A stretch of 63,476 nucleotides of DNA from an uncultured Prevotellaceae bacterium (GCA_946405695.1 CAMJIA010000004.1:1-63476), one strand, 5' to 3'; counted from the first letter of the stretch, positions 1 to 9,193 are shown. Notes: a model not told the origin generated them from the letters alone. Translations and numbers: made by a program.

Positions 1-314
1 CCAACTGGCTCAACGACAGCCGTGACACCACCAATGTCACCTTTAAGAAGAACATAACAGTCATGAAGGTCAGCCGATTGGACTCCGCTACTGTGGCTAA
101 CAGCTGGCGACCCTATCAGTACTATATATATAATGGTAACTATCCGCTCATCCGCACCATCTACGCCATCCTCAACGAGCCCCGTAGCGGACTGCCCAGC
201 GGTTTTGCCCACTTCTGTCGCCTGCCCAAAGGACAATTGCTCATCCAAAAGTCAGGACTGCTGCCCATTCAGTATGGCATGAACAACAGAACCATATTTG
301 TGAATAATCAATAA
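1..314 (+). CDS. PstS-like phosphate-binding protein, C-terminal part
   Basis: The reading frame is open from base 3 to the TAA at 312-314, so the gene starts before the window. The visible ~103 residues contain NYPLIRTIYAILNEPRSGLP and, near the end, KSGLLPIQYGMNNR. This is the C-terminal lobe typical of Bacteroidota PstS-type periplasmic phosphate/anion-binding proteins. It is followed after 64 bp by a TPR protein gene on the same strand. In Bacteroidota a PstS-like protein and a TPR protein often follow exbB-exbD-tonB genes, so it may be part of an energy-transduction cluster lying outside the window; that part is inference. The family call is fairly firm, the substrate is not. Confidence 0.7.
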   Translation, partial: NWLNDSRDTTNVTFKKNITVMKVSRLDSATVANSWRPYQYYIYNGNYPLIRTIYAILNEPRSGLPSGFAHFCRLPKGQLLIQKSGLLPIQYGMNNRTIFVNNQ

Positions 315-378
315 AAAAATAAACATTCATCGCTTAAAAACGTCTTATAAAAGAGTAAACTCTAAAAAAATAAGAATT

Positions 379-1809
379 ATGAAAGCTATTAAATATCTAT
401 TCCTCGCTGCGCTGACCGCAGGTTACAGTGCAAGCGCCGTGGCCCAGAACGGCACAGATGCCGACGTACAGGCCGTAAAGAACATCATTAGTCAGAAACC
501 CGCCGATCTGGAGAAGCAGATGAAGCCTTTCTTCAAGGCCAACAAGAAGAATGCTGCCAATCTGGTAGCCTTCGGTCGTGCCTTCTATGAGGCTAAGGAC
601 ACTGCCAATGCTAAGGTCTATGCCCATCATGCCCTTACTGCCAGCAAGAACCAGTGTGCTCCCGCCTTCATCCTGTTAGGCGACATCGAGGCTCTCGGTG
701 ACAATGGTGGTGCAGCCGCCCAGCAGTACGAGCAGGCTATCTATTGCGCTCCTCAAGATCCAGAGGCTTACTACAAGTATGCTAATGTCTATCGTAAGAT
801 TAGCCCACGTGGCGCCGTCAACAAACTGGAAGAGCTCCGCCAGCAGCGTCCTGACATTGCCGTCGATGCCCTTATGGGTCGCATCTACTACATGTCTAAC
901 GACTTCGATGCAGCCCTGCGTGCCTATAACAAGGCCGACAAGTCAAAGATGGAAGAGCGCGATCTCAGCGACTACGCCATGACCGCTTTCTTCAAGCAGA
1001 AGTATGACACCGCCCTTGAGGTAGCTAAGTACGGTCTTTCAAAGAACCCACGTCATGCAGCCTTCAACCGTCTGGCCTTCTTCAACAGCACCGAGCTGAA
1101 GAAGTGGGACGACGCCCTGATGTATGCTGACGCCCTGTTCAACAAGTCCGACTCTGCCAAGTTCTCTTACTACGACTACACCTACTATGGCAATGCGCTG
1201 AATGGTGCCAAGCAGCATGATAAGGCCATCGAGATGTACCAGAAGGCCCTTCAGCAGGAAGACATGGACAACAAGGCTAAGCGTGCCGGTGTCATCAAGC
1301 AGCTCTCTGATGCATACAAAGCTCAGGAGGACTATCCTAACGCCATCAAGAACTATCAGGAATATCTGGACAATATCGAGAAGGCTTCTGCCAACGATAT
1401 CGCTGCCCTTGCTCAGCTCCACGTTCAGCATGCCAGCAAGAAGAACACCCCTGAGGAGCAGGCAGAGTGCTTCATCATGGCCGACAAGACCTATCAGGAC
1501 CTGGAGAACAAGTACGAGGATGCTGCCGAGTATGCTACCTTCATGCGTGCCCGTGTGAACTCTTACATGGACCCCGACCAGAAGAAGGGTCTTGCCAAGC
1601 CTTTCTATGAGAAGCTCGACCAGATGATTGGTGGCAAGGACAATAAGGACGCTACCGACAAGGCTCGTCTGACTGAGAGCTATCGTTACCTCATCTCTTA
1701 CTACTTCGTCATCAACGATGACAAGGAGGCTGCTAAGCAGTACGCTCAGAAGCTCTTGGCTATCGACCCCGAGAACGAGATTGCCAAGCAGGTGATGGAC
1801 TCTAAATAA
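379..1809 (+). CDS. Exported tetratricopeptide-repeat protein
   Basis: A 476-residue protein with an N-terminal signal peptide (MKAIKYLFLAALTAGYSASA, cleavage near AVA-QNG), so periplasmic or outer-membrane associated. The rest is alpha-helical TPR repeats: alanine/tyrosine-rich 34-residue units are visible, for example around residues 75-110, 115-150, 270-300 and 315-350 (NALNGAKQHDKAIEMYQKAL, DAYKAQEDYPNAIKNYQEYL). TPRs are protein-protein scaffolds; no catalytic domain is seen. It follows the PstS-like gene by 64 bp and is closed by the terminator at 1835-1865, so it is probably the last gene of that operon. The specific partner is unknown. Confidence 0.85.
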   Translation: MKAIKYLFLAALTAGYSASAVAQNGTDADVQAVKNIISQKPADLEKQMKPFFKANKKNAANLVAFGRAFYEAKDTANAKVYAHHALTASKNQCAPAFILLGDIEALGDNGGAAAQQYEQAIYCAPQDPEAYYKYANVYRKISPRGAVNKLEELRQQRPDIAVDALMGRIYYMSNDFDAALRAYNKADKSKMEERDLSDYAMTAFFKQKYDTALEVAKYGLSKNPRHAAFNRLAFFNSTELKKWDDALMYADALFNKSDSAKFSYYDYTYYGNALNGAKQHDKAIEMYQKALQQEDMDNKAKRAGVIKQLSDAYKAQEDYPNAIKNYQEYLDNIEKASANDIAALAQLHVQHASKKNTPEEQAECFIMADKTYQDLENKYEDAAEYATFMRARVNSYMDPDQKKGLAKPFYEKLDQMIGGKDNKDATDKARLTESYRYLISYYFVINDDKEAAKQYAQKLLAIDPENEIAKQVMDSK

Positions 1810-1834
1810 GCTACAACAGAACACCTGATGATAT

Positions 1835-1865
1835 ATGGGCTGGCCTTTGGGGCAGCCCATTTTTC
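1835..1865 (+). terminator. Intrinsic terminator after the TPR gene
   Basis: Perfect 8-bp stem ATGGGCTG (1835-1842) / CAGCCCAT (1853-1860), a 10-nt loop, then TTTT. It lies 26 bp after the TPR stop codon and 16 bp before the flippase start, so it separates the phosphate-binding/TPR unit from the glycan locus. Confidence 0.85.
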
Positions 1866-1880
1866 AGTAGAAAACGCAAT

Positions 1881-3320
1881 ATGGAGACACTGAAGGAGAA
1901 GACGACGCGTGGCCTGTTTTGGGGCGGCATGAATAATGTGGTACAGCAGGGACTGGGTCTGCTGTTCGGCATCATTCTAGGCCGTCTGCTGAATCCTGAG
2001 GACTATGGTATGATAGCCATGATACTCGTCTTCCAACTGATAGCTACCGCCCTGCAAGAGAGCGGTTTCAAGAGCGCCATCGGTAACCTGAAAGAGCCTC
2101 AGCACAACGACTATAACAGCGTCTTCTGGTTTAACATCATCGTAGGTGTCACGTGCTATACAGTGCTGTTCTTCGTAGCCCCTCTGATAGCCGACTACTA
2201 CCACACGCCAGAGCTGGTACTGCTCTGCAGGGTGGCCTTCCTCACCATCATCTTCGCCGCACTGGGTACGGCACAGTCAGCTTACCTGTTCCGTAACATG
2301 ATGGTCAAGGAGCAGGCGAAGTGTAACATGACGGCAACACTGCTGTCGAGCATCATTGGCGTGACGCTGGCCTTCCTGAAATGCGGCTACTGGGCACTGG
2401 CCATCCAGTCGATGGCATACATCGGACTGAACAGCCTGCTGCTGTGGTACTTCTCTCCGTGGCGCCCCACCCTGCACCTCGACTTCGGTCCCGTCAGGCA
2501 CATGTTCAAGTTCAGTAGCAAGCTGCTGGCAACGACCATCCTGGAACGTATCAATACCAACGTCATGAACATCCTGCTGGGTCGCCACTTCACCAAACAC
2601 GAGGTGGGTAACTACAACCAGGCCTATCAATGGAACAGCAAGGTATTCTACCTGTTGCAAGGCACACTGGCACAAGTGGCACAACCCGTCTTCACCAATG
2701 TCGCAGACGAACAGGAGCGACAGCTGCGTATCCTCCGTAAGTTGATGCGCTTCACCGCCTTCCTCGCCTTCCCCATGCTGTTTGGCTTCGGTATGGTAGC
2801 CCAGGAGTTCATCGTGCTGACCATCGGTGAGAAGTGGCTGGAGTCAGCCCGTCTGCTGCAACTGCTCTGCATCAGCGGTGCCTTCATACCTATCAGTAGC
2901 GTGTTAACCAATATGCTTATCAGCAAGGGCAAGAGTGGCACCTATTTCTGGGTGACCTTCGCCCTGTGCGCGACACTCATCACCACCATGCAGGTGCTCT
3001 ATCCCTATGGTATCCGCACGATGGTCACGGCCTACGTCATCATCTATGTGCTGTGGACACTGGTGTGGCACTTCTTCGTCAGCCGACTGACGGGCTATAG
3101 CCTGTGGGCCCTGCTGCTCGACATCGTGCCCTTTGCCCTGATAGCTTTGGGTGTGATGGCAGCCACGTGGTGGACTACGCAGAGCATCAGTCTGTTGGCT
3201 CTGCTCTTAGCAGCCCGTATCGTGATGGCGGCAGTGCTGTACTACGTTGTCATGCGACTGCTACGAGTGAAAATACTCGAAGAATGCATGACGTTTATCA
3301 AAGAACGGATAAAAAGGTAA
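1881..3320 (+). CDS. Wzx-type polysaccharide flippase
   Basis: A 479-residue integral membrane protein of the MOP/MATE-like polysaccharide exporter superfamily, expected to flip lipid-linked glycan units across the inner membrane. The N-terminus LKEKTTRGLFWGGMNNVVQQ and LGRLLNPEDYGMIAMILVFQ around residues 35-55 match the start of Polysacc_synt/Wzx proteins. About 12 hydrophobic segments follow, with the typical LLGRHFTKHEVGNYNQAYQW amphipathic segment near residue 235. It starts 15 bp after a terminator, with the start codon ATG GAG, and is followed by an acyltransferase gene only 9 bp downstream, so the two are cotranscribed. The substrate is unknown. Confidence 0.85.
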   Translation: METLKEKTTRGLFWGGMNNVVQQGLGLLFGIILGRLLNPEDYGMIAMILVFQLIATALQESGFKSAIGNLKEPQHNDYNSVFWFNIIVGVTCYTVLFFVAPLIADYYHTPELVLLCRVAFLTIIFAALGTAQSAYLFRNMMVKEQAKCNMTATLLSSIIGVTLAFLKCGYWALAIQSMAYIGLNSLLLWYFSPWRPTLHLDFGPVRHMFKFSSKLLATTILERINTNVMNILLGRHFTKHEVGNYNQAYQWNSKVFYLLQGTLAQVAQPVFTNVADEQERQLRILRKLMRFTAFLAFPMLFGFGMVAQEFIVLTIGEKWLESARLLQLLCISGAFIPISSVLTNMLISKGKSGTYFWVTFALCATLITTMQVLYPYGIRTMVTAYVIIYVLWTLVWHFFVSRLTGYSLWALLLDIVPFALIALGVMAATWWTTQSISLLALLLAARIVMAAVLYYVVMRLLRVKILEECMTFIKERIKR

Positions 3321-3329
3321 TAGAACTCT

Positions 3330-4448
3330 ATGAATAAAACAGAGTCTCAGCTCATCAGTCACCTACGTTTCCCCATGACCTTGGCCGTTGTTGCTCAACA
3401 CTGCATGGGAACAGCCCTTATTGACTGGGAGACACTGGGCACAAAAGACATTCCCGGACTGGTGAAGACACTGGTCTCCGGCTGTACCGTCCAGGTGGCT
3501 GTACCCGTATTCTTCTTCATCTCCGGTTTCCTGTTCTTCCAAGGCGTGACCAAGATGAATCGCGACATTTACCGCACGAAGATGGTCCGTAGACTCCACT
3601 CGCTATTCATCCCCTATATCCTTTGGAACTTGCTGGCCATACCCCTATTGTCACTGACCAAATACGGTGAGACGCTGACGGGTACTGCCTCGATGACAGC
3701 GCTGTACGACTTCTGGCATCATCTGAATTTAAAAACCGTGTTCTGGAGCTACCAGGCATCCATCAATGAATTCCCTAACCTGTTGGGCTGGTCATCCATC
3801 TATGCCTCTCCCGTGCTGGGGCCGTTCTGGTTTGTACGTGACCTGATGATTGCATCCCTGCTGTCGCCGGTCATCTGGTGGTTTGTCACCAAGACCAAGC
3901 AATGGGGATTGGTACTGCTCTCAGTGGTCTATCTGCTGAGAATATGGCCACAAACAGCCGTCAATTCCCAAATACTGCTCTTTGTCTTTGGTGCTTACTG
4001 GAGCCTGAACGGATGGTCACTCACCTTCCAGAATGCGCTGTGGCGAAAACTATCATATGCCGTAGCACTGCTCCTGCTGATAATACTAGTCAGATTAGAG
4101 GGCAACGCCACCTATTGGGGTTTCCAACTCATGCCACTCTTCACCATCGTAGGAACGGTGGCTGTATTTAACCTGTGGAGAGGTAGTGGAGAGCGTATCA
4201 GCAGCCTTACGCAATGGCTTTCCAAGAGTTCCTTCTTCGTCTTTGCCCTTCACATGATTTTTACGCTACCCTTAGGTTTCTTCGTGACAAAGGCGCTGTT
4301 CCGAAATGCTTCCGGATGGCTGTTCCCTACCCTACAATATCTGCTCACCCCCTGTGTCATCTATGCCATCAGTCTTTCCATCTACTGGCTGATGGAACGG
4401 CTGACGCCACGACTGCTCTCCATACTGACGGGAAGTAGGAAACAGTGA
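3330..4448 (+). CDS. Membrane acyltransferase, family 3
   Basis: A 372-residue protein with about ten transmembrane segments. The family-3 acyltransferase hallmarks are visible: an early histidine in the first helix (AVVAQHCMG, residues 14-22), FFFISGFLFF with a following basic loop (RTKMVRRLHSLFIPYILWN), a middle GPFWFVRDLMIASLLSPVIW segment and a late SSFFVFALHMIF helix. Such enzymes O-acetylate or otherwise acylate surface sugars during export. It lies 9 bp after the flippase gene and 45 bp before the fucosyltransferase-like gene. A second acyltransferase gene of the same family faces it from the minus strand (5308-6384). Confidence 0.85.
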   Translation: MNKTESQLISHLRFPMTLAVVAQHCMGTALIDWETLGTKDIPGLVKTLVSGCTVQVAVPVFFFISGFLFFQGVTKMNRDIYRTKMVRRLHSLFIPYILWNLLAIPLLSLTKYGETLTGTASMTALYDFWHHLNLKTVFWSYQASINEFPNLLGWSSIYASPVLGPFWFVRDLMIASLLSPVIWWFVTKTKQWGLVLLSVVYLLRIWPQTAVNSQILLFVFGAYWSLNGWSLTFQNALWRKLSYAVALLLLIILVRLEGNATYWGFQLMPLFTIVGTVAVFNLWRGSGERISSLTQWLSKSSFFVFALHMIFTLPLGFFVTKALFRNASGWLFPTLQYLLTPCVIYAISLSIYWLMERLTPRLLSILTGSRKQ

Positions 4449-4493
4449 AATGAACAGAACGAACATTCCAAACATATCATCATAAGGATAAGA

Positions 4494-5336
4494 ATGAGAA
4501 AAGGCCAATTGCTATTTGTTCCCTCAGGAGGCTTAGCCAACAGGATGAGAGCCATCGCGTCAGCCTATACACTGACACAGCAGACAGACAGTGACTTACA
4601 GGTGGTGTGGTTCCAGGACTGGGCATTGCATGCACCATTCCGTAGCATCTTCGAAGAAACACCGCTGGTAGCTGTCCGTGAGGCCACGCTGCTGGACCAT
4701 CTCATCTATGACCGTGCCCGCAAGAAGAACTTCTTCCTGCCAGCCCTACCCCAGCGCATCCTCTTCCAACGACACATCAAGGAACAAGACGTAACACCCC
4801 TGAAGAAACAGTCGTTCGACTTTGAGGCGTGGGCCTGTGGCAAGCGCTGCTATATGAGTTGCTATCAGGTGTTTGGAAACTTTCCTGACGAACTGTATTC
4901 CCAGCTATTCCATCCTGTCAAGGAGGTGATGGATGTTGTTGACAGCTATCGTAGCCAGTTCAACAGCCACACCATCGGCCTGCATATCCGTCGCACGGAC
5001 AATGCCGAGTCGATTGCCAAGAGTCCGACATCTTTATTTATTAATAAGGTACGTGATGAGATTGCCCAGCACGACGATACCAAGGTCTTCCTGGCTACAG
5101 ACTCCACAGATGTCAAGAAGGAGTTTATCACTGCCTTCGGGTCGCGTATTATCACACCCCAGGAGGATGCTTGCCGCGACAGCATCAGCGGCATACGCGG
5201 TGGTGTCATCGACCTGTGGACACTGGCCTCCACACAAAAGATCTATGGTTCGGCAGGGTCATCCTTCTCACCTATGGCCGCCAGCATCGGTGGCGTGCCA
5301 CTGGAGATTATGAACGCCCAAACAGCCACTTTCTAA
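4494..5336 (+). CDS. Fucosyltransferase-like glycosyltransferase
   Basis: A 280-residue soluble protein. The N-terminal VPSGGLANRMRAIASAYTL is the glycine/arginine-rich donor-side motif of GT-B fucosyltransferase-like enzymes, and HTIGLHIRRTDNAES (near residue 160) matches the HxRRxD motif of the GT11/GT23/O-fucosyltransferase superfamily. A late DLWTLASTQKIYGSAGSSFS segment corresponds to the third conserved motif of that group. These enzymes usually transfer fucose from GDP-fucose, but the donor cannot be proven from sequence. The last 29 bp overlap the end of the convergent acyltransferase gene, and no terminator is visible between them. Confidence 0.75.
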   Translation: MRKGQLLFVPSGGLANRMRAIASAYTLTQQTDSDLQVVWFQDWALHAPFRSIFEETPLVAVREATLLDHLIYDRARKKNFFLPALPQRILFQRHIKEQDVTPLKKQSFDFEAWACGKRCYMSCYQVFGNFPDELYSQLFHPVKEVMDVVDSYRSQFNSHTIGLHIRRTDNAESIAKSPTSLFINKVRDEIAQHDDTKVFLATDSTDVKKEFITAFGSRIITPQEDACRDSISGIRGGVIDLWTLASTQKIYGSAGSSFSPMAASIGGVPLEIMNAQTATF

Positions 5337-6384
5337 AGAACGGACTGACACGCAGAATGTTGCTGGTGATGATGCAGAAGCCGATGACCAGCAAAGCAAT
5401 GACGACTGTCGACAGCGTGTCGAGTACAAAGTTGTGGCGATACTTGTCGAAGAACGCACCAATCGTTGGCAGGTCGGGCAAGAATAGGTAGTGTATCAGA
5501 TAAATGTCCAGCGTGCGCCGTCCGATATACTGCAGCGATGCCCCCATCACACTATGCTGCGTGAAGTACTGCTGGTAGTGGCGGAAATACATGACCACCA
5601 TGGTCAGCAAGATGAAGCGTGCCAGTGTCAGCGGAATAATAGCCCATGCCATACGGAGCGTATGCCACTTCAACGTGTCCATAGCAGCAAAGATGACCAC
5701 CACGACGATGATGGGGTAGAACCAGCGCGAGTCCATCACCTTCTGTGCCTGTTCCCAGTAGCGATGTACGATATTTCCGTAGATAAAGAATGGAAAATAC
5801 TGGAACACCTGTATCAGACTGCTATAGTTCATAAACTCGTTGGGATGTCTGCGCCAACCAAAGGCCCACGAGAAGTATTGGGGTAGGTAGCACGTCTCAT
5901 AGCAGACCATGGACACGATGAACAGTAGCGTGATGGGTATCCATGACTTTACCTTTAGCTTACTCTCGATATAGGCGAACACATAGTATATCAGGAACAT
6001 GTACAATAGCACAATGGTAAACCAGAAGCCTCCCTTTGTAGGTATTTGCAGCCATTCCGGAATCGTTGCCCACATATCTTTTGTCAGTATCATGGCTGAT
6101 AAAAGGAAGAATACCGTCGTAGGAATAATCTGTACACGTAACTTCTTACCCACTAACTGACCGAAGGTAGCCAGATTCCATACCAGTGAAGCCTTATAAG
6201 CCAGGAAGCCACTGACAAAGAAAAATAGTGGCATGCGGAATAGCACAAGGAATTGTAATGATGTCGACACGCCACGAGGTATCTCGAACGCCACGGCTCC
6301 CACATGGTTAGCCACGACGAGTATCATGGTAAATCCGCGCATGGCATCCAGCCATTCCAGTCGTTGTTTCTTCTGTGGTTCCAT
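5308..6384 (-). CDS. Membrane acyltransferase, family 3 (second copy)
   Basis: A 358-residue membrane protein. It begins with the classical RLEWLDAMRGFTMILVVANH, where the catalytic-type histidine sits in the first helix, then LFRMPLFFFVSGFLAYK and, near the end, RRTLDIYLIHYLFLPDL. About ten hydrophobic helices are present. It differs clearly in sequence from the plus-strand acyltransferase at 3330-4448, so this is not a simple duplication. It is the last gene of the minus-strand glycan operon, 4 bp after the glycosyltransferase gene, and its 3' end overlaps the convergent fucosyltransferase-like gene by 29 bp. Confidence 0.85.
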   Translation of the reverse strand: MEPQKKQRLEWLDAMRGFTMILVVANHVGAVAFEIPRGVSTSLQFLVLFRMPLFFFVSGFLAYKASLVWNLATFGQLVGKKLRVQIIPTTVFFLLSAMILTKDMWATIPEWLQIPTKGGFWFTIVLLYMFLIYYVFAYIESKLKVKSWIPITLLFIVSMVCYETCYLPQYFSWAFGWRRHPNEFMNYSSLIQVFQYFPFFIYGNIVHRYWEQAQKVMDSRWFYPIIVVVVIFAAMDTLKWHTLRMAWAIIPLTLARFILLTMVVMYFRHYQQYFTQHSVMGASLQYIGRRTLDIYLIHYLFLPDLPTIGAFFDKYRHNFVLDTLSTVVIALLVIGFCIITSNILRVSPFFRKWLFGRS

Positions 6385-6388
6385 ATTC

Positions 6389-7420
6389 TTATTTATAGTG
6401 TTTGTTGCCTGTCAGTTTTGCGATACGGTTCTTGATGCCTTTCCAGATAAATGCCCAATTGCCGTAGCGCATGTTTAGGCATAGTTCTTCAAGCGAATAG
6501 CCTATCTTGCGCCACGGGTGGCCATAGGCATTGATGCGATAGAAGCGATGCAGATAGTCGACATTCTCAATGACATAGCGAGGATGTCGAAGTGGGAAGT
6601 CCAACTCATGGCGCTGCATGGTAAACATCCTGCGTAGCGCCTTGGGCATGGTTTCCAGAGAGCCCGCATAGTGCGTGGAGCCACCAGCAGTCACACCCAG
6701 ATTGTTCACGAGGTTCTTCGTCGGCATGATGGCCAGTCCGTGATTGAACATCATTGATGCCCAGAAGATGCTTTCGTAGTACTCCTTCTTCAATGCACGA
6801 TGATCATAGCACATCTGCAGCATAGTCTTGCGATAGCGACGTTCCTTGACAACCTGCCGCAGCTGGTGCATGTTATAGTCGTCGTCGAGGAACGAATACT
6901 GTCCGTCCCATTGGTCGATGACACGACGCCACGAAGCCCATCCCCAGATGGAGAAGACAGTGGTGAAGAAGTAGTCGTCAGGAACATCGGGAGTCACCTC
7001 GTCAGTATTGAATCCTGCCACCATCACGATACGTTCATCGTGCTCATAGCGGTCGAGCATCTCCTTACAGAACGGGAAGAACGACTGCGATGGCACATCG
7101 TCATCCTCCAGCACGATACACTTGTCGACAATGGAGAATGCCCACTTCTGAGAGATATACTCAGAAGGGTCACAACCAACGTTCTTCTCCTGATACATAC
7201 GATGCACCTCGCACTCCCAGTCAATATCCTCAGCTATCTCCCGACAGGCTTTGATACCTGCCATGTCGCGCTCTCCTCGTGGGCCGTCTTGGTAGAGGAA
7301 CAACTTAGAGGGACGAGCTTTCTTGACCTCGGCAAATACCTGTCCGAAAGACTCCGGACGGTTGAAGAACAGCAACAATACTGCAACGTCTATCTTTGCG
7401 GGATGTTTCATATTATTCAT
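6389..7420 (-). CDS. GT-A glycosyltransferase, GNT-I-like
   Basis: A 343-residue soluble protein. The N-terminal AVLLLFFNRPESFGQVFAEV is the start of a GT-A Rossmann-like fold; the metal/nucleotide-binding acidic motif is KCIVLEDDDVPSQSFFPFC near residue 115. FFTTVFSIWGWASWRRV near residue 160 is a conserved signature of this glycosyltransferase type in Bacteroidota, and resembles the GT13 (N-acetylglucosaminyltransferase I) fold group. Donor and acceptor are unknown. The start overlaps the end of licD by 8 bp, which suggests translational coupling and a shared product. Confidence 0.75.
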   Translation of the reverse strand: MNNMKHPAKIDVAVLLLFFNRPESFGQVFAEVKKARPSKLFLYQDGPRGERDMAGIKACREIAEDIDWECEVHRMYQEKNVGCDPSEYISQKWAFSIVDKCIVLEDDDVPSQSFFPFCKEMLDRYEHDERIVMVAGFNTDEVTPDVPDDYFFTTVFSIWGWASWRRVIDQWDGQYSFLDDDYNMHQLRQVVKERRYRKTMLQMCYDHRALKKEYYESIFWASMMFNHGLAIMPTKNLVNNLGVTAGGSTHYAGSLETMPKALRRMFTMQRHELDFPLRHPRYVIENVDYLHRFYRINAYGHPWRKIGYSLEELCLNMRYGNWAFIWKGIKNRIAKLTGNKHYK

Positions 7421-8228
7421 AGAATTCTAGTTCGCCAACGTGGGGTGCCAACTTACTCAGGTCAGGCAACTGCATATAGTCGCCATAGATATGACGCAGA
7501 TGCGCATCAGCATTGCCTGGTACGGGCAACTGATGTCCCTCGAAGTCGTGTGTTGTCAAGGGGAATATCTCGTCAGCATAACGTGGGTTATGGAAGGGGA
7601 TGCCCATGCCACTGGTGATGGTTTTCATAGGGATGATGAGAGAGGAGAGATGTAAGAGAGTACGGAGACAGGGATACAGCACGCTGTCATTCAGCCAGAA
7701 GATGCGACGTACCGACTTGATGGCCTTGGCATCGTCAGTGCTGGTGCGCCACACCTTATACATGTGACCGATGGTTTTCTCCGTCAGTTTGTGCAACCAG
7801 ATGGGTTGCTTCTCCATGGGGAAGATATCGATATAGATGCCCTGCTCCTTCCATATACGATCATAGGCATTTTGCTCTAACATCCGTGAGCGACGATCAC
7901 GCACCTTGGCATAGCAGAAGAAGTAGTGGGGGTCTGTCTTGTCGTTCTGCAGCGCCAACCAGTCAGGCAATTCCTTGGGCAGCACCTCCATCAGTCGCAG
8001 ATAGTCCGAACGCATCATCTCGATATCGAGGTCATCATCCCAAGGGATAAAGCCGTTATGGCGCAGGGCACCTATCAGTGTACCGCTGCTCAGCCAATAT
8101 TTGATATCATGGCGTTTACATATCGTGTCAACCTCCAACAGAATGTCGAGCATGCGTAGCTGCTGGCGACGCAGGAGTGAGCCGTCAGGATTGAAGCGCT
8201 GGCGCAGTAACTCAATTTCTATACCCAT
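7413..8228 (-). CDS. LicD-family phosphotransferase
   Basis: A 271-residue protein. The hallmark of the LicD/fukutin family is plain: YWLSSGTLIGALRHNGFIPW followed directly by DDDLDIE (residues ~45-72), where the acidic residues bind metal. LicD enzymes move a phospho-amino-alcohol such as phosphocholine from its CDP-activated form onto a sugar. The C-terminal NPRYADEIFPLTTHDFEGH and GDYMQLPD segments are also typical. Its gene lies in the same overlapping operon as a cytidylyltransferase fusion and an OCD-family enzyme, which fits a pathway that makes and then attaches one CDP-linked group. The attached group is not determined. Confidence 0.9.
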   Translation of the reverse strand: MGIEIELLRQRFNPDGSLLRRQQLRMLDILLEVDTICKRHDIKYWLSSGTLIGALRHNGFIPWDDDLDIEMMRSDYLRLMEVLPKELPDWLALQNDKTDPHYFFCYAKVRDRRSRMLEQNAYDRIWKEQGIYIDIFPMEKQPIWLHKLTEKTIGHMYKVWRTSTDDAKAIKSVRRIFWLNDSVLYPCLRTLLHLSSLIIPMKTITSGMGIPFHNPRYADEIFPLTTHDFEGHQLPVPGNADAHLRHIYGDYMQLPDLSKLAPHVGELEFYE

Positions 8229-9193
8229 ATCTTTTCTGTTGCTTTTACATAGTTAAAAGTTGTCGCATCTGAGCACAGTTGCTCATAAAGCCTAGAAGCG
8301 AAATAGATGTCGTGGAGTGCTATACCATAGTTGTAACTCAGTATCCGCTCGTCGTTGTTTTCACGGCCCGGATTCTTGCCTTGCAGTACATGATGCAACT
8401 CATCATATTGGCGGAAACGACTGAAGTATTTGAACTTTTCTATCTGTCCGGTATCGTCACCAAACACCTTGTCAAAGAACAGGTCGCAATTCTGAAATCC
8501 TCTGACGTGTACTGGCAGCACGGTGATACCTTTAGGGAATAGGTTGTCGTCCGGAAACAACAATTCTGTAGCAACTGTGACACAAGAGAATAGTACCTGA
8601 GAAGAAGAGAGAAATTCGCACTTGTCATCGACAATTTCAAATGTTACATTGCTGTAGTCGCTGAAACGCTCGACAAAACGCTCTGCTTGGTCCTTATAAC
8701 GCAACAGACGGATAGTAATAGATCTGTTGCTATTGTCTGAAATCAGACACAAGGCCACAGCTCGAGCTATATTGCCTAGCCCCATGAGCGAGTACGTGTC
8801 TGTACCCTCACATTGTAACGTTCGGGCTGCCAATGCGGCTACCGCTCCAGTGCGCATAGCCGTAATCCAGTCTCCGTCAAGGATTGCAAGTAACTGTCCT
8901 GTATGTGCATCGTATAGTGTTATGTCGCTCTTCAGACATGGCGTTGAGTGTTCTATTCGGCTCACCAGTTTCAATCCAAAATACGCTTTACCATTGATTG
9001 CAGGCAACAGACAGGGCATGGATGTCACAAAGTCTTCCCCCTGAGGATGAACACTGAGCTTTACCGGCATCTGTGCCTCATCTTTCATGAGGAAAGCTTG
9101 CCGTACCCATTCGATACATTGCTGAGGGGCGACATGAAGTTGTTCGATGTCACTCTTACAAATAACGGCGACACTATTATTGTTCATGACCAT
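8219..9193 (-). CDS. Ornithine cyclodeaminase / mu-crystallin family enzyme
   Basis: A 324-residue protein of the OCD/mu-crystallin NAD(P)-dependent family. Visible: YFGLKLVSR (substrate-binding Lys/Arg region, residues ~72-80), the conserved ILDGDWITAMRTGAVAALAA (~105-125), and the Rossmann motif SLMGLGNIARAVA (~134-146). Members include ornithine cyclodeaminase, alanine dehydrogenase, ketimine reductase and SbnB, which acts on a phosphoserine-derived intermediate; the exact reaction cannot be assigned. The start overlaps the upstream fusion gene by 17 bp and the stop overlaps licD by 10 bp. A second ATG two codons in could also be the start. Confidence 0.8.
   Translation of the reverse strand: MVMNNNSVAVICKSDIEQLHVAPQQCIEWVRQAFLMKDEAQMPVKLSVHPQGEDFVTSMPCLLPAINGKAYFGLKLVSRIEHSTPCLKSDITLYDAHTGQLLAILDGDWITAMRTGAVAALAARTLQCEGTDTYSLMGLGNIARAVALCLISDNSNRSITIRLLRYKDQAERFVERFSDYSNVTFEIVDDKCEFLSSSQVLFSCVTVATELLFPDDNLFPKGITVLPVHVRGFQNCDLFFDKVFGDDTGQIEKFKYFSRFRQYDELHHVLQGKNPGRENNDERILSYNYGIALHDIYFASRLYEQLCSDATTFNYVKATEKIWV

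Noticed and set aside
1039..1860. Long open frame (273 codons) on the minus strand opposite the TPR gene
   Set aside because: It is fully antisense to a good TPR gene, has a biased Leu/Val composition expected from the reverse of such codons, no family motif, and crosses the terminator.
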